Made by a program: the position numbers and the translations under genes | Assembly: GCF_910585425.1 (NCBI RefSeq) | Contig: NZ_CAJUCP010000052.1 | Span: 1 to 42,835, forward strand | DNA length: 42,835 nt | Direction of reading: 5' to 3' | Source of the DNA: an uncultured Acetatifactor sp. | Lineage (GTDB): Bacteria; Bacillota; Clostridia; Lachnospirales; Lachnospiraceae | Shown: positions 7,899-16,809 of the stretch, in pieces | Numbering within the stretch: the stretch's first letter is position 1 | How the letters are laid out: each line of letters starts with the position of its first letter | Notes under the pieces: model-generated | The model's input: the letters and a program-made list of their open reading frames with translations, nothing else | What the model was told of the DNA's origin: nothing | Database searches by the model: none

Positions 7899-10592
7899 TC
7901 AAGACTTCAGCAGCAGCGCCGACAGGGCCCTCCTGAACCTTTTGCCCAGGCCCTGTCCGGCTGCCCACTCCACCGCCATGGACAGATAGCGGAACAGGGA
8001 CTCGGCGGCAAAGCCGAACACCACCATCAGCAGGATGCAGATTTCCGACATGGCGCTGATGGCGAACAGCTTGCCCAGGAAGAGGCCGGAGAAGGCCAGG
8101 CAGAACAGGTTCAGCGCAAGGATGCCCCATTTCATGCGGTTGAAGGGGTAGCTGATCTTGCCCAGGATCATGAAGCCCACCACGGCCAGCAGCATGGTGG
8201 AGGCCGTGGCGATGCCCTCCTTCGGCAGGGACAGGGCCTGGCCGCAGACCACCAGAGCGCCTACCGCCAGCACGTCCGTGAGCCCCGCAGGCAGGGCCTT
8301 GAGCAGGACATTGCGGATGAAATGCCCTTCTATCCGCTCCCTGTTGGGCTCCAGGGCCAGCAGGAACCCGGGGAGCCCGATGGTGAACATGCCGATCAGC
8401 GATATCTGGGAGGGCTCCAGGGGATAGGTGATGGCAAGCACGGCGGAGAACAGGGCCAGCAGGAGAGAGAAGATGTTCTTCACCAGAAATAAGCTGGCCG
8501 ACCGCTGGATATTGTTCACCACCCGCCGCCCCTCCCACACCACATTGGGCATGTGGGCGAAATCGGAATCCAGCAGGACCACCTGGGCTGCCTGGGCCGC
8601 CGCCTCGCTGCCCGAGGCCATGGCCACGCTGCAGTCCGCGTCCTTCATGGCCAGGATGTCATTGACGCCGTCCCCGGTCATGGCCACGGTATGGCCTGAT
8701 TTCTGCAGGGCCTGCACCAGGAGCTGCTTCTGCCCGGGCGTCACCCGCCCGAAGACCGTATATTGGTTGGCTGCCGCGGCCAGCTCCTCCTCGGACTGCA
8801 GGGTCCCTGCGTCCACGAAGCGCTCCGCGCCCTCTATGCCTGCGCGCCTGGCCACTTCCGAGACTGTCTCCGGATTGTCCCCGGAAACCACTTTCACATG
8901 GACGCCCTGTTCCTTAAAGTAGGCGAAGGTCTCCCTGGCATTTTCCCGGATGGGGTTGGAGAGGATGACATAGCCGAGTGGGCAGACTCTCTCCGGAAGG
9001 CTGTGGGCCTGCGGGCTTTGCTGCGACATTGCATCTGACATGTGTGTCGTTTTTTCGGCCGCCTGGTTCGGAGCCTGCCGGCATTCATCGTCTTCCGGCT
9101 CCGGGATCATTGACATGCCTGTCACAGCGTCCCTGCATTTTCCCATCACCAGCACCCGGTAGCCCTTTTTCAGATAAGGCCCGATCTCCCCGGCTATGGA
9201 GGGATAGTCTTCCCCCATAACGGACTCCGGAGCGCCCAGCACATATTCCCCGTCGGAGAACCGGACGGCGCTGTATTTCCGGGAGGAGGAAAAGGGCAGG
9301 GTGGCCAGAGGGATCCGGGGTGCGGGAGCTGCCTGGTCCGCGGCGGGACAGGCATTCTCCCCGATGCCTTCCCCGAGATCCTCCCGCTGGGAAAGCCCGG
9401 TTACATATTCCCTGATGGCCTGCATGGTGGCATTGTTGTCCTCTATGGCAGCGGCGTAATCCGCAAGCAGCAGGTCCAGTTCCCGCAGATTCCCCCCGGC
9501 CCCGGACAGGGCCTGTGCCCTGGGCGGATCTTCCACGCTGTCCCGGCACAGGACTTCCGCCACCTGCATCCCAGGCTCCGTGATGGTTCCGGTCTTATCC
9601 ACGCACAGCACGTCCACACGGGCCAGGGCCTCGATGCTCTTCATGTCATGGAGCAGGACGCTGCGCCCCGCCAGGCGGATGGTGCTCAGGGCCAGGGCAG
9701 CCGTAGTCAGCAGATATAAGCCTTCCGGAATCATGCCGATGACGGCCGCTATCATGGACACGATGCTGGTGCGGAGGGTCTCCCGGTTCATGAAGTAGGC
9801 CTGGGAGAACAGTATGGCGCCCACCGGAATGATCAGGATGCCAACCCATTTCACCAGTTGGTTGATGGAGCGCACCATCTCCGACTGCTCCCCGCTGCCC
9901 AGGGCCTTGGCCTGTGCGGTGAGCCTGGAGATATAGGATGCGTCCCCCACCCGCTCCAGCCTGGCCAGACACTGCCCTGCCACCACGAAGCTGCCGGAGA
10001 GGAGGTCGCAGCCGGCCTCTTTCCGGATTTCATCCGCCTCCCCGGTGAGAAGGGATTCGTTCACGGACAGGTTCCCGCTCAGCACCTTTGCGTCCGCGCA
10101 GATCTGGTCCCCGGCTGAGAGCAGCACCACATCGTCCTGCACCAGCTCCTCGGAGGGAAGCCGGATCTGCCTGCCGTCCCGCACTGCCACCGCATGGGGG
10201 GCATTGAGCATGTTCATCTTGTCCAGGACCCGCTTCGCCCGCAGCTCCTGCAGGATGCCGATGACCGTGTTGCCGATGACCACCGGCAGGAAGGTCAGGT
10301 TCCGGTAGGAGCCCACCAGGCACAGCAGCACTGCCAGGATCAGGAAGATCAGGTTGAAATAGGTAAAGAGGTTGGAAGCTACGATCTGTCCCGTGGTCTT
10401 GTCGGTGGTGATGTGGGTGACATTCGCGAGCCCTCCGGCCATGCGCTCCTCCACCTCTTTGGCCGTGAGGCCGGACAGGGATTCCTCGCCCCTGCAGACC
10501 AGGCCGCCTCCGGGAGCCTGGCTTGTGCCCTGGTTTTCGAATTTCATTTCATCCATCCTATCTGTGCCGATTGTTTCGTCCATGCTTTTCAT
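7899..10592 (-). CDS. P-type cation-transporting ATPase (CtpE-like)
   Basis: An 897-residue membrane pump. The visible landmarks are TGEADE near residues 183-188, the IPEGL membrane motif at 288-292, the phosphorylated aspartate D332 in DKTGTITE, and the TGDGVND hinge motif. The Met-Ile-Pro-Glu-Gly-Leu segment resembles CtpE-type pumps, for which calcium uptake has been proposed, rather than heavy-metal pumps (no CPC motif or N-terminal metal-binding domain). The nucleotide-binding domain carries a polar insert of about 35 residues (from PEPEDDECRQ to PERVCPLG) that looks disordered. The start is uncertain: ATGs at residues 1, 4, 13 and 16 are all possible, and none has a strong ribosome site. 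The ion transported is inferred only from family resemblance. Confidence 0.88.
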   Translation of the reverse strand: MKSMDETIGTDRMDEMKFENQGTSQAPGGGLVCRGEESLSGLTAKEVEERMAGGLANVTHITTDKTTGQIVASNLFTYFNLIFLILAVLLCLVGSYRNLTFLPVVIGNTVIGILQELRAKRVLDKMNMLNAPHAVAVRDGRQIRLPSEELVQDDVVLLSAGDQICADAKVLSGNLSVNESLLTGEADEIRKEAGCDLLSGSFVVAGQCLARLERVGDASYISRLTAQAKALGSGEQSEMVRSINQLVKWVGILIIPVGAILFSQAYFMNRETLRTSIVSMIAAVIGMIPEGLYLLTTAALALSTIRLAGRSVLLHDMKSIEALARVDVLCVDKTGTITEPGMQVAEVLCRDSVEDPPRAQALSGAGGNLRELDLLLADYAAAIEDNNATMQAIREYVTGLSQREDLGEGIGENACPAADQAAPAPRIPLATLPFSSSRKYSAVRFSDGEYVLGAPESVMGEDYPSIAGEIGPYLKKGYRVLVMGKCRDAVTGMSMIPEPEDDECRQAPNQAAEKTTHMSDAMSQQSPQAHSLPERVCPLGYVILSNPIRENARETFAYFKEQGVHVKVVSGDNPETVSEVARRAGIEGAERFVDAGTLQSEEELAAAANQYTVFGRVTPGQKQLLVQALQKSGHTVAMTGDGVNDILAMKDADCSVAMASGSEAAAQAAQVVLLDSDFAHMPNVVWEGRRVVNNIQRSASLFLVKNIFSLLLALFSAVLAITYPLEPSQISLIGMFTIGLPGFLLALEPNRERIEGHFIRNVLLKALPAGLTDVLAVGALVVCGQALSLPKEGIATASTMLLAVVGFMILGKISYPFNRMKWGILALNLFCLAFSGLFLGKLFAISAMSEICILLMVVFGFAAESLFRYLSMAVEWAAGQGLGKRFRRALSALLLKS

Positions 10593-10706
10593 TCTGCCAA
10601 TACCTTTATATCCAAGGAATGCCCTTCTTCTGTCTTATGTGACAGCATACCATTTTTTTCTAAAAATAATGCGGAGGTCCATCTTAATTTTTCTTAAAGA
10701 TTGTCA

Positions 10707-10734
10707 CAAAAACCAGGCTTTCAAAAAGCCTGGT
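10707..10734 (-). terminator. intrinsic terminator of the patB-like gene
   Basis: A 10-bp perfect stem (ACCAGGCTTT / AAAGCCTGGT) with a 3-base loop is followed on the minus strand by TTTTTG. It lies 88 bases beyond the stop of the aminotransferase gene and about 115 bases before the P-type ATPase start, so the two minus-strand genes are probably separate transcripts. Confidence 0.85.
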
Positions 10735-10821
10735 CCTTGTCTGGCGCTGTTCAGTTCGGCCGGGAATCCGGGTAATCAGGCCATGGCATTCCCCTCCCTG
10801 CCGCTCCCGTTGGGAAAAGGT

Positions 10822-12027
10822 TCAGGCATTGAACACATATCTGTCCAGCCTGTGGAAGGCCTCCTGCACCCGGGAGAGGGGCAGGGCCAGGTTCATGCGG
10901 ATATGGCAGGGGCCGTGGAACGCCCTTCCGTCCTGCCAGGCCACGCCCACGTCCCATCCGGCCTGCTCCAGCTCGTCGATGGTCTTTCCATGGGCTTCGC
11001 ACCACTCCGTGCAGTCCAGGAACAGCATGTAAGTGCCCTGGGGCCTGGAGACCTTCACGCCGTGGAAATGCTCCGCGATGTAGGCGCAGGCAAAGTCCAC
11101 ATTGCCGGTGATCACCTGGCGCAGCTCGGCCACCCACTCGTAGCCCTCAGGCTTATAAGCGCCAATCAGGGCATACATGGAAAGGACGTTCATGCTGTTG
11201 TAATGGGAGAGGGAGGACTCCTTGTCCATCCGGTCCCTGAGGGCCTTGTTGTAGATGATATGGTAGCTGCCCACCAGCCCTGCCAGGTTGAAGGTCTTGG
11301 AGGGCGCGTAGATTGCTATGGTGCGGTTCCTGGCATCCTCGCTGACGCTCTGGGTGGGCACATGCTCATACCCTTCCAGGATGATGTCCGACCAGATCTC
11401 ATCGGAGACCACCATCACGTCGTGCTTCCGGCACAGCTCCATGAACTGCTCCACTTCCCATCTCTCCCAGACACGGCCGCAGGGATTGTGGGGGGAGCAG
11501 AACACGGCGGCATGAATGCTGTTTTCCGTAATTTTCTTCTCCATGTCCGCAAAGTCCATGCGGTATGTACCGTTCTCGTCCAGAACCAGCGGGCTGTGGA
11601 CGATTCTGTAGCCATTGTTGCCCAGGGACCCGGTAAAGCCCACATAGGTGGGGGAGTGGAGGAGCACATTGTCCCCTCTGGAACAGAACAGGTTCAGGGC
11701 GCTGACCACGCCGCCCAGCACGCCGTTCTCATAGCCGATGCATTCCCTGGTGAGGCCTGTGGCGCCGTTGCGGGTCTCCTGCCACCGGACGATTGCGTCC
11801 AGGTATTCCTCCCTGGGGGAGAAGTAGCCGAAATGAGGCTCCTTTGCGCGGGCGATGATCGCTTCCTGCACTGTGGGGACGGTGGGGAAATTCATGTCCG
11901 CCACCCACATGGGTATGGGGTCGAAGCCCTCCTTGGGGGCGCCTGGGGCGGTGCCGTGGCCCAGGGCGTCCACGGCGATGGCATCCATGTTTTTGCGGTT
12001 TAGGATAGATGTAAAATCGTATTTCAT
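10822..12027 (-). CDS. patB: MalY/PatB-family PLP-dependent C-S lyase / aminotransferase
   Basis: A 401-residue cytoplasmic fold-type I PLP enzyme. The N-terminal stretch GFDPIPMWVADMNFP is characteristic of the MalY/PatB group. The PLP-binding residues are N181 in SPHNPCGRVW, D209 in VVSDEIW, and the Schiff-base lysine K244 in APSKTFNLAG. The usual reaction of this group is beta-elimination of cystathionine or cysteine to pyruvate, ammonia and a thiol; some members are also regulatory. Length is normal for the family. A GAAAGGAA ribosome site lies about 11 bases before the ATG. It has its own promoter and terminator and appears monocistronic. The exact substrate is not determined by sequence. 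Confidence 0.9.
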   Translation of the reverse strand: MKYDFTSILNRKNMDAIAVDALGHGTAPGAPKEGFDPIPMWVADMNFPTVPTVQEAIIARAKEPHFGYFSPREEYLDAIVRWQETRNGATGLTRECIGYENGVLGGVVSALNLFCSRGDNVLLHSPTYVGFTGSLGNNGYRIVHSPLVLDENGTYRMDFADMEKKITENSIHAAVFCSPHNPCGRVWERWEVEQFMELCRKHDVMVVSDEIWSDIILEGYEHVPTQSVSEDARNRTIAIYAPSKTFNLAGLVGSYHIIYNKALRDRMDKESSLSHYNSMNVLSMYALIGAYKPEGYEWVAELRQVITGNVDFACAYIAEHFHGVKVSRPQGTYMLFLDCTEWCEAHGKTIDELEQAGWDVGVAWQDGRAFHGPCHIRMNLALPLSRVQEAFHRLDRYVFNA

Positions 12028-12061
12028 CTCTGGTATGTTCCTTTCTGTTTTTGGTGTACAT

Positions 12062-12091
12062 ATTGTACCACGGAAAGGACGGGTGTGTCCA
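12062..12091 (-). promoter_or_regulatory. promoter of the patB-like gene
   Basis: On the minus strand, TGGACA (12086-12091) and TACAAT (12062-12067) are separated by 18 bases. The start region contains GTAC-ATATT-GTAC, a small inverted repeat that overlaps the -10 and could be an operator. Confidence 0.55.
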
Positions 12092-12109
12092 TAAATTACA
12101 TTAAGCCAT

Positions 12110-12154
12110 TCATTCCCATCCGCTGTCGCTATGATAAATCATAAGCCGGGTCAT
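12110..12154 (-). pseudogene. C-terminal remnant of a short-chain dehydrogenase gene
   Basis: These 45 bases encode MTRLMIYHSDSGWE followed by a stop. They match the last residues of the SDR frame at 23.76 kb (MTRLMIYHGDNGWELKG). Over 47 aligned bases I count five substitutions, all transitions and mostly synonymous, and one gap. Nothing upstream continues the gene, so only the tail remains. It is in the same orientation as the other copy, and the two lie on either side of the CRISPR-Cas island. Confidence 0.75.
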
Positions 12155-12593
12155 ACGAAGTTAACTGTATTTATATGCCGATTAAAAATTTGATTGGTGA
12201 AAAGTAGATGCGGCAGAAGTTTGCTGCCGCATCTTAAAAGGTGGTGGCAAAACTAAATAACATCTTTCAATGCATTAGAGCGCCGTTAATCGAACTAAAG
12301 TTTTATAAGTAGTTTGATTTGAGAGCGCTCTATTAACAGAACAATTATTTAAATCCACATATAATTTTCAAAAAGAAAGCTATATGACATAGATTGGCTT
12401 TTGTAAGCCGAAACCCTTAGTAGTATATCATGCTTAAGCTTAAAGGTAAAGTAAATGCGTTAAATTTCAGCTTTGAAGGGAAAAGATTGCATTAATTCCT
12501 TGTCAGTAATAAGCTCTCATAAGATAATGGGGAAAATAGAAAAAGTATTTCGCAAAGGAGTTTGTATTGCAAGGAACAAGAGGAAGTAGGTGC
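12155..12593. other. AT-rich non-coding stretch with two inverted repeats
   Basis: No credible open frame on either strand. Two structures stand out. A perfect 10-bp stem, GATGCGGCAG / CTGCCGCATC, with a 7-base loop lies at 12207-12233. A longer nested inverted repeat lies at 12277-12331, with outer arms AGAGCGC / GCGCTCT and inner arms ATCGAACTA / TAGTTTGAT (one wobble). They could be remnants of a small mobile element at the edge of the CRISPR-Cas island, or terminators without U-tracts. Confidence 0.6.
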
Positions 12594-12623
12594 TTGACAT
12601 CCAAATATATATCATGCTACAAT
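12594..12623 (+). promoter_or_regulatory. probable promoter for the zinc-finger gene and the cas genes
   Basis: TTGACA (12594-12599) and TACAAT (12618-12623) are 18 bases apart, with an extended -10 TGC. Transcription would start near 12630 and leave a leader of about 260 bases before the first coding gene. That leader holds no sizeable open frame. It contains a 9-bp hairpin at 12719-12739 (CAGGCGTTT / AAACGTCTG, loop CGC, one wobble). The long leader may carry regulation. Confidence 0.65.
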
Positions 12624-12890
12624 AATTAAGCATACTATTTAAAGAACAATTGAATATAAAAATCGAGCACAGCAGATAGAGAAGCTGAATGAAATAGAAT
12701 CATGTTTTTGTGCAGGTTCAGGCGTTTCGCAAACGTCTGAGACAATTTATTAAGAATGAGGAACATATTTATGTTGAGTGTGCAGGGGGTGCTTTTGATA
12801 GTCTATGACATTGAGTCCGTTTTTTGGGACACATATTCCGATATCCTTATCTATTAAAGAAAACCAACCTGAGGAAAGGAGCAAAGGTGT

Positions 12891-13502
12891 ATGAGGATTA
12901 TGAGTAGAAGTTCATGTGATATGGTGTACCACAGGCCGGAATGCCGGTATGCGGGAAAAATCAAGAAGAAGAATCGGATTAAGATGGATTGGGAGGACGC
13001 GGAATGGAAGGGCTATCGTCCATGTAAGTGTTGCGACGGCATAGATTTTCTTTATAAGCTGGAAAAGGACAGCATTGCAAGGTATGCAGAACAGTCTGGC
13101 ATGAATGTGGATTTAAAGGATAAGAAGGTCTATGTGCGGACGGATGTTGGATGCTGGAAGATTATATATAAAATTAGGGAACAGAGGTTTATTCTTCTTC
13201 ACAGAAACTATGTGAACGGGAGAGTATGTCTGGAAGATGCTGAAAAGGCACCATTCCACCGCCAAGGCGATATTCCAGAGGCTGGAAGCATCATGAAGTA
13301 TCTGAAATACATAAAAGAGCATGATCGATTCAAACAGAATGCACCGAAGGATTACCGAAAACTGCCACAGAGTACAGAACGGCAGAAGCGGTATTACAGA
13401 ACGGCGAAGAAGCGGGAGGAGAAACGCAGCGCCAAAAGGCTGGACAGCTTATTCCTGATGATAGAAAAGCAGGAGGGGATAAAACAATTGTCCTACTGCT
13501 GA
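12891..13502 (+). CDS. small protein with an Ada-like zinc-binding domain, upstream of cas3
   Basis: A 203-residue basic protein. Residues 14-48 carry H14-x3-C18, 26 residues, C45-x2-C48. This is the exact spacing of the metal-binding cysteines in the N-terminal domain of Ada (C-x3-C, 26, C-x2-C), with histidine in place of the first cysteine. No methyltransferase or AraC domain follows. The middle (about 60-125) is an unrecognised alpha/beta region, and the C-terminal 60 residues are strongly basic and helical (RQKRYYRTAKKREEKRSAKR), suggesting nucleic-acid binding. AAGGAG lies nine bases before the ATG; an alternative ATG is at 12900. It sits 158 bases upstream of cas3 on the same strand and is AT-richer than the left flank. 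A link to CRISPR function is inference from position only. Confidence 0.72.
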   Translation: MRIMSRSSCDMVYHRPECRYAGKIKKKNRIKMDWEDAEWKGYRPCKCCDGIDFLYKLEKDSIARYAEQSGMNVDLKDKKVYVRTDVGCWKIIYKIREQRFILLHRNYVNGRVCLEDAEKAPFHRQGDIPEAGSIMKYLKYIKEHDRFKQNAPKDYRKLPQSTERQKRYYRTAKKREEKRSAKRLDSLFLMIEKQEGIKQLSYC

Positions 13503-13660
13503 TGCAGAGATAAAGATGATTCTGTAACATGACGGGACTGCGGCGAATGGATATGGAGGCAATGGTGTAGGAGCAGGATAAAAGAGCATGTCCGGATTGA
13601 CAGGATTTTCGAGAAGCTCCGGGAAACTTTTGCCATAATCCAGTGAGGAGATGTGTCCAG

Positions 13661-16105
13661 ATGGATATAGCGCACTTTAGAATAGAAAAAGGGAAGAAAA
13701 TAATATACCAAAGCGTTGAAGCTCACTTGAATGGAACAGCCAATCTGGCCGAAGGCTTTGCCTCTAAAATCAATATGCCTAAGGCAGGCAGACTGCTGGG
13801 ATTATTACATGACAGCGGGAAATTTGGCGCGTACCAGCAATATCTTCAGGAATGCATACAATATGAACTTGGCAACAGGAAAGCGCCTCCGGTAAAAGGA
13901 AGTGTGGATCATGGTGTTTTTGGCGCCGTCTATATCATGGAATTAACGGAAAATGAAAGGGATGCGTTTTCGCAGGTGATGGCTGAAATCCTGGCGATGG
14001 CTATCGCTTATCACCATGGAGGACTGCGGGATTACCTCGGCCTGGACACATCGACTCCCCTTTGGGACAGGATAAGGAACTATCAACAGGAGAATGGTGA
14101 AGAGTTTTGCCTTATCAAGACGGCATATGAGAAGATATACCCTGCCGATGAAATCAGAAATCTGTTTTCTGCTGCTGTGCGGGAGCTGAAGAACCTGAAG
14201 GAGGCCTTGTCCAATCTGTCAAACTTTCATCTGCATCTGGTTGTTAAGTTTTTATACAGCTGCCTGATTGATGCGGACAGAGAAGATACCCGAATTTTCA
14301 TGGAGGGAATCGAAAATAAAGAAAGAAATTCGGACTGGGAAAAATACGGAAACCATCTTGAAGCTCATTTGGATGATTTACATAATCGCAGACTTAAAAC
14401 AGATTCGGAGATGAAAATCAGGGATTTAAGGGAAGAGATGTCCGAGGCCTGTTATCAGGCCGGGGATTGGCCTACAGGCGTATACAAACTGACAGTGCCT
14501 ACGGGCGGAGGGAAGACTCTGGCGAGCATGAGGATGGCCCTGCGGCATATCCGAAAAAAGAGAGGAGCAGATACAGGCCATATCATCCAGGTCTTGCCCT
14601 TTACGGCCATCATAGAGCAGAATGCAGATGCCGTAAGGAATATCCTGGAATGTAAGGAAGACCTGTTGGAGCATCATTCGAATATCGTATTGGAAACAGG
14701 GGATGAGATGGAGAGCAACCTTTCGAAAGAGCGATACAGGCTCCTGACAGAGAGGTGGGAGTCAATGTTCATTTTTACCACTACAGTGCAGTTCTTGGAT
14801 ACAGTGTATGCATCAGGTACGCAAAATATCAGGAGAATGCATAACCTTGCAAATTCTGTTATCATCATGGATGAAGTGCAGGCGCTTCCGTTGAAGACCA
14901 TGAAACTGTTTGGAGAATTGATTGATTTTCTCTGCCGTGCCTGTGACACCACCATATTGCTGTGTACTGCAACCCAACCGAATCTGGAGGAACTGCCCAT
15001 TGGAATAAAGACCAAGGTCAGAGAAATTGTGCCGGATATTACCAGAAAATTTGCACAGTTCGAGAGGATGACTGTTTTGGACAAGACCAGAGAAGAAGGA
15101 TATACCGTGGAGGAAGCGGCAGCTCTGATAGCGGAGGTGAAAAAGACGGTAAAAAGCCTTCTTGTGGTGATGAATACGAAAAAAATCGTAAAACAGACTT
15201 ACGAGATATTGAAAAAAGATATGGAAAGTCGGACGGAAATTCTTTATATTACAACAGAGCTCTGTCCGGCTCACAGAAGAGCAGTGATTTTGCATTTAAA
15301 GGAATTGCTGGAGCAGAAGAAACCCGTTATTTGCGTAAGCACAAGTCTATTAGAAGCTGGTGTCGATGTCAGCTTCGAGGGAGTCGTCCGGAGTCTGGCC
15401 GGACTGGACTCTATAGTCCAGTCAAGCGGGAGGGGAAATCGTAATGGGGAAAGTTCCCATAAGGGGATTGCCTATATCATCAATATAAAGAATGAAAAGC
15501 TCGGCTCTATGATTGAGATTGTGGCAGGGAAAGAAAAGACGGAGTCGGTCTTGGATACTTACAGACGTAAACCCGAAGCATATCACAATAGTCTGCTGTC
15601 TCCGGAGGCTATGGCGGATTATTACCGGAAATATTTTGACGCAGAAGCGATTAAGAAGCAGTTGCAGTATCCGCTGGAGGATGACCCGGAGATGAAAAAT
15701 ATGTATATGTATTTTACAAATGACGGGGACAAAGTGCTGAAAAGGCGGTATACCAATAAAAATGGGAAGTACGGGCACACCTTGACCTATCCGTTTGAAA
15801 CAGCAGGCAAAAAGTTCCATGTCATTGACCAAAATACGGTATCGATTTTGGTGCCTTATGGAGAAGGAAAGAAATTGATTACAGACTTTATAGAGCGAGA
15901 GGGGAGGTATGGACTTGATGAAATGAGAAGCTTTATGAAAGCCGCCAGACCATATTTCGTAAATATTTATACGGACAAACTGAAGGTTTATCAAGAGGCT
16001 GTTGTGTCGTCTCCGATACCGGGCGTCCTGATTTTGCGGGATGGATATTACGATGATGTGACTGGCATCAAAGAAGAGCAGACACTGAAATTTCTATCAT
16101 ATTAA
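13661..16105 (+). CDS. cas3: CRISPR-associated helicase/nuclease Cas3 (type I-C)
   Basis: An 814-residue effector nuclease-helicase that degrades target DNA after Cascade binding. The N-terminal HD nuclease spans about residues 15-220, with H50-D51 (LLHDSGKFG) and H118-H119 (AYHHGG). The superfamily 2 helicase has Walker A PTGGGKT at 280-286, the DEVQ box at 404-407, a TATQP motif and the SGRGNRNG motif VI. The start is the ATG at 13661 with GAGGAG ten bases upstream; a GTG at 13643 overlaps that ribosome site and is unlikely. Length is normal for type I-C Cas3. It heads the cas operon and is followed 11 bases later by cas5c. The catalytic motifs appear intact, so interference should be possible. 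Confidence 0.96.
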   Translation: MDIAHFRIEKGKKIIYQSVEAHLNGTANLAEGFASKINMPKAGRLLGLLHDSGKFGAYQQYLQECIQYELGNRKAPPVKGSVDHGVFGAVYIMELTENERDAFSQVMAEILAMAIAYHHGGLRDYLGLDTSTPLWDRIRNYQQENGEEFCLIKTAYEKIYPADEIRNLFSAAVRELKNLKEALSNLSNFHLHLVVKFLYSCLIDADREDTRIFMEGIENKERNSDWEKYGNHLEAHLDDLHNRRLKTDSEMKIRDLREEMSEACYQAGDWPTGVYKLTVPTGGGKTLASMRMALRHIRKKRGADTGHIIQVLPFTAIIEQNADAVRNILECKEDLLEHHSNIVLETGDEMESNLSKERYRLLTERWESMFIFTTTVQFLDTVYASGTQNIRRMHNLANSVIIMDEVQALPLKTMKLFGELIDFLCRACDTTILLCTATQPNLEELPIGIKTKVREIVPDITRKFAQFERMTVLDKTREEGYTVEEAAALIAEVKKTVKSLLVVMNTKKIVKQTYEILKKDMESRTEILYITTELCPAHRRAVILHLKELLEQKKPVICVSTSLLEAGVDVSFEGVVRSLAGLDSIVQSSGRGNRNGESSHKGIAYIINIKNEKLGSMIEIVAGKEKTESVLDTYRRKPEAYHNSLLSPEAMADYYRKYFDAEAIKKQLQYPLEDDPEMKNMYMYFTNDGDKVLKRRYTNKNGKYGHTLTYPFETAGKKFHVIDQNTVSILVPYGEGKKLITDFIEREGRYGLDEMRSFMKAARPYFVNIYTDKLKVYQEAVVSSPIPGVLILRDGYYDDVTGIKEEQTLKFLSY

Positions 16106-16116
16106 GGGGGTGAGCC

Positions 16117-16806
16117 ATGAAAAATGAGATAACTTATCGGGTATGGGGACGGAATGCTCTGTTTACAGATCCTGTTACGAAGATAGGAGGTGAAAAAAGC
16201 AGTCTTCAGATCCCTACGCCTCAGAGCATCAAAGGTGTGACGGAAAGCGTTTATTGGAAACCTTCTATAATGTGGATTGTGGATGAGATACGCATCATGA
16301 AGCCCATTCTAATGGAGGGAAAGGGAATCAGGCCTATCGGAGACAGGGGTAATGACCTGGCGCGGTACACATATCTGAAGGACGTAGAGTACTATGTGAG
16401 AGCGCACTTTGAATTTAACAGAAACCGCCCGGATTTGAGCCAGGACTGGAATGAAAACAAACACTATTTCATTGCACGGCGCAGTCTGAAGGCGGGGGGA
16501 AGAAGAGACATTTTCCTCGGAACGAGAGAATGCCAGGCTTATGTGGAGCCTGTGGATTTTGACAGCGGAGAAGGAGCCTATGATGACATGGACATGGATT
16601 TCGGCCTTCAATACCATTCTATCGGATATCCGGACGAGACGGGAGAGAATCAGATGATAGTCCGTTTCTGGTATCCCCGGATGGAAAAAGGCCGGATTAA
16701 GTGCTGTAGACCGGAGGCATGTCCAAAAGAACATGTTGTCAGAAAGGCTTCTATGAAGCAGTTTTCTCCGGAAGTGAACTTTTCGTTTGCGCAGGAGGTG
16801 ATGTAG
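16117..16806 (+). CDS. cas5c: Cas5c (Cas5d), crRNA-processing endonuclease and Cascade subunit
   Basis: A 229-residue RAMP protein. In type I-C systems, which lack Cas6, it cuts the precursor crRNA at the repeat hairpin and stays bound to the 5' handle. The residues known in the Bacillus halodurans enzyme (Y46, K116, H117) correspond to Y46, K115 and H116 here. The conserved block RRSLKAGGRRDIFLGTREC lies just after them. AAGGGGGTG precedes the ATG. The stop is separated from cas8c by three bases, and the cas8c ribosome site lies inside the end of this gene, so translation is coupled. All catalytic residues are present. Confidence 0.95.
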   Translation: MKNEITYRVWGRNALFTDPVTKIGGEKSSLQIPTPQSIKGVTESVYWKPSIMWIVDEIRIMKPILMEGKGIRPIGDRGNDLARYTYLKDVEYYVRAHFEFNRNRPDLSQDWNENKHYFIARRSLKAGGRRDIFLGTRECQAYVEPVDFDSGEGAYDDMDMDFGLQYHSIGYPDETGENQMIVRFWYPRMEKGRIKCCRPEACPKEHVVRKASMKQFSPEVNFSFAQEVM

Positions 16807-16809
16807 CAG

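Noticed and set aside
10372..12003. 543-codon plus-strand open frame
   Set aside because: Antisense to the patB-like gene and the start of the P-type ATPase; no family features.
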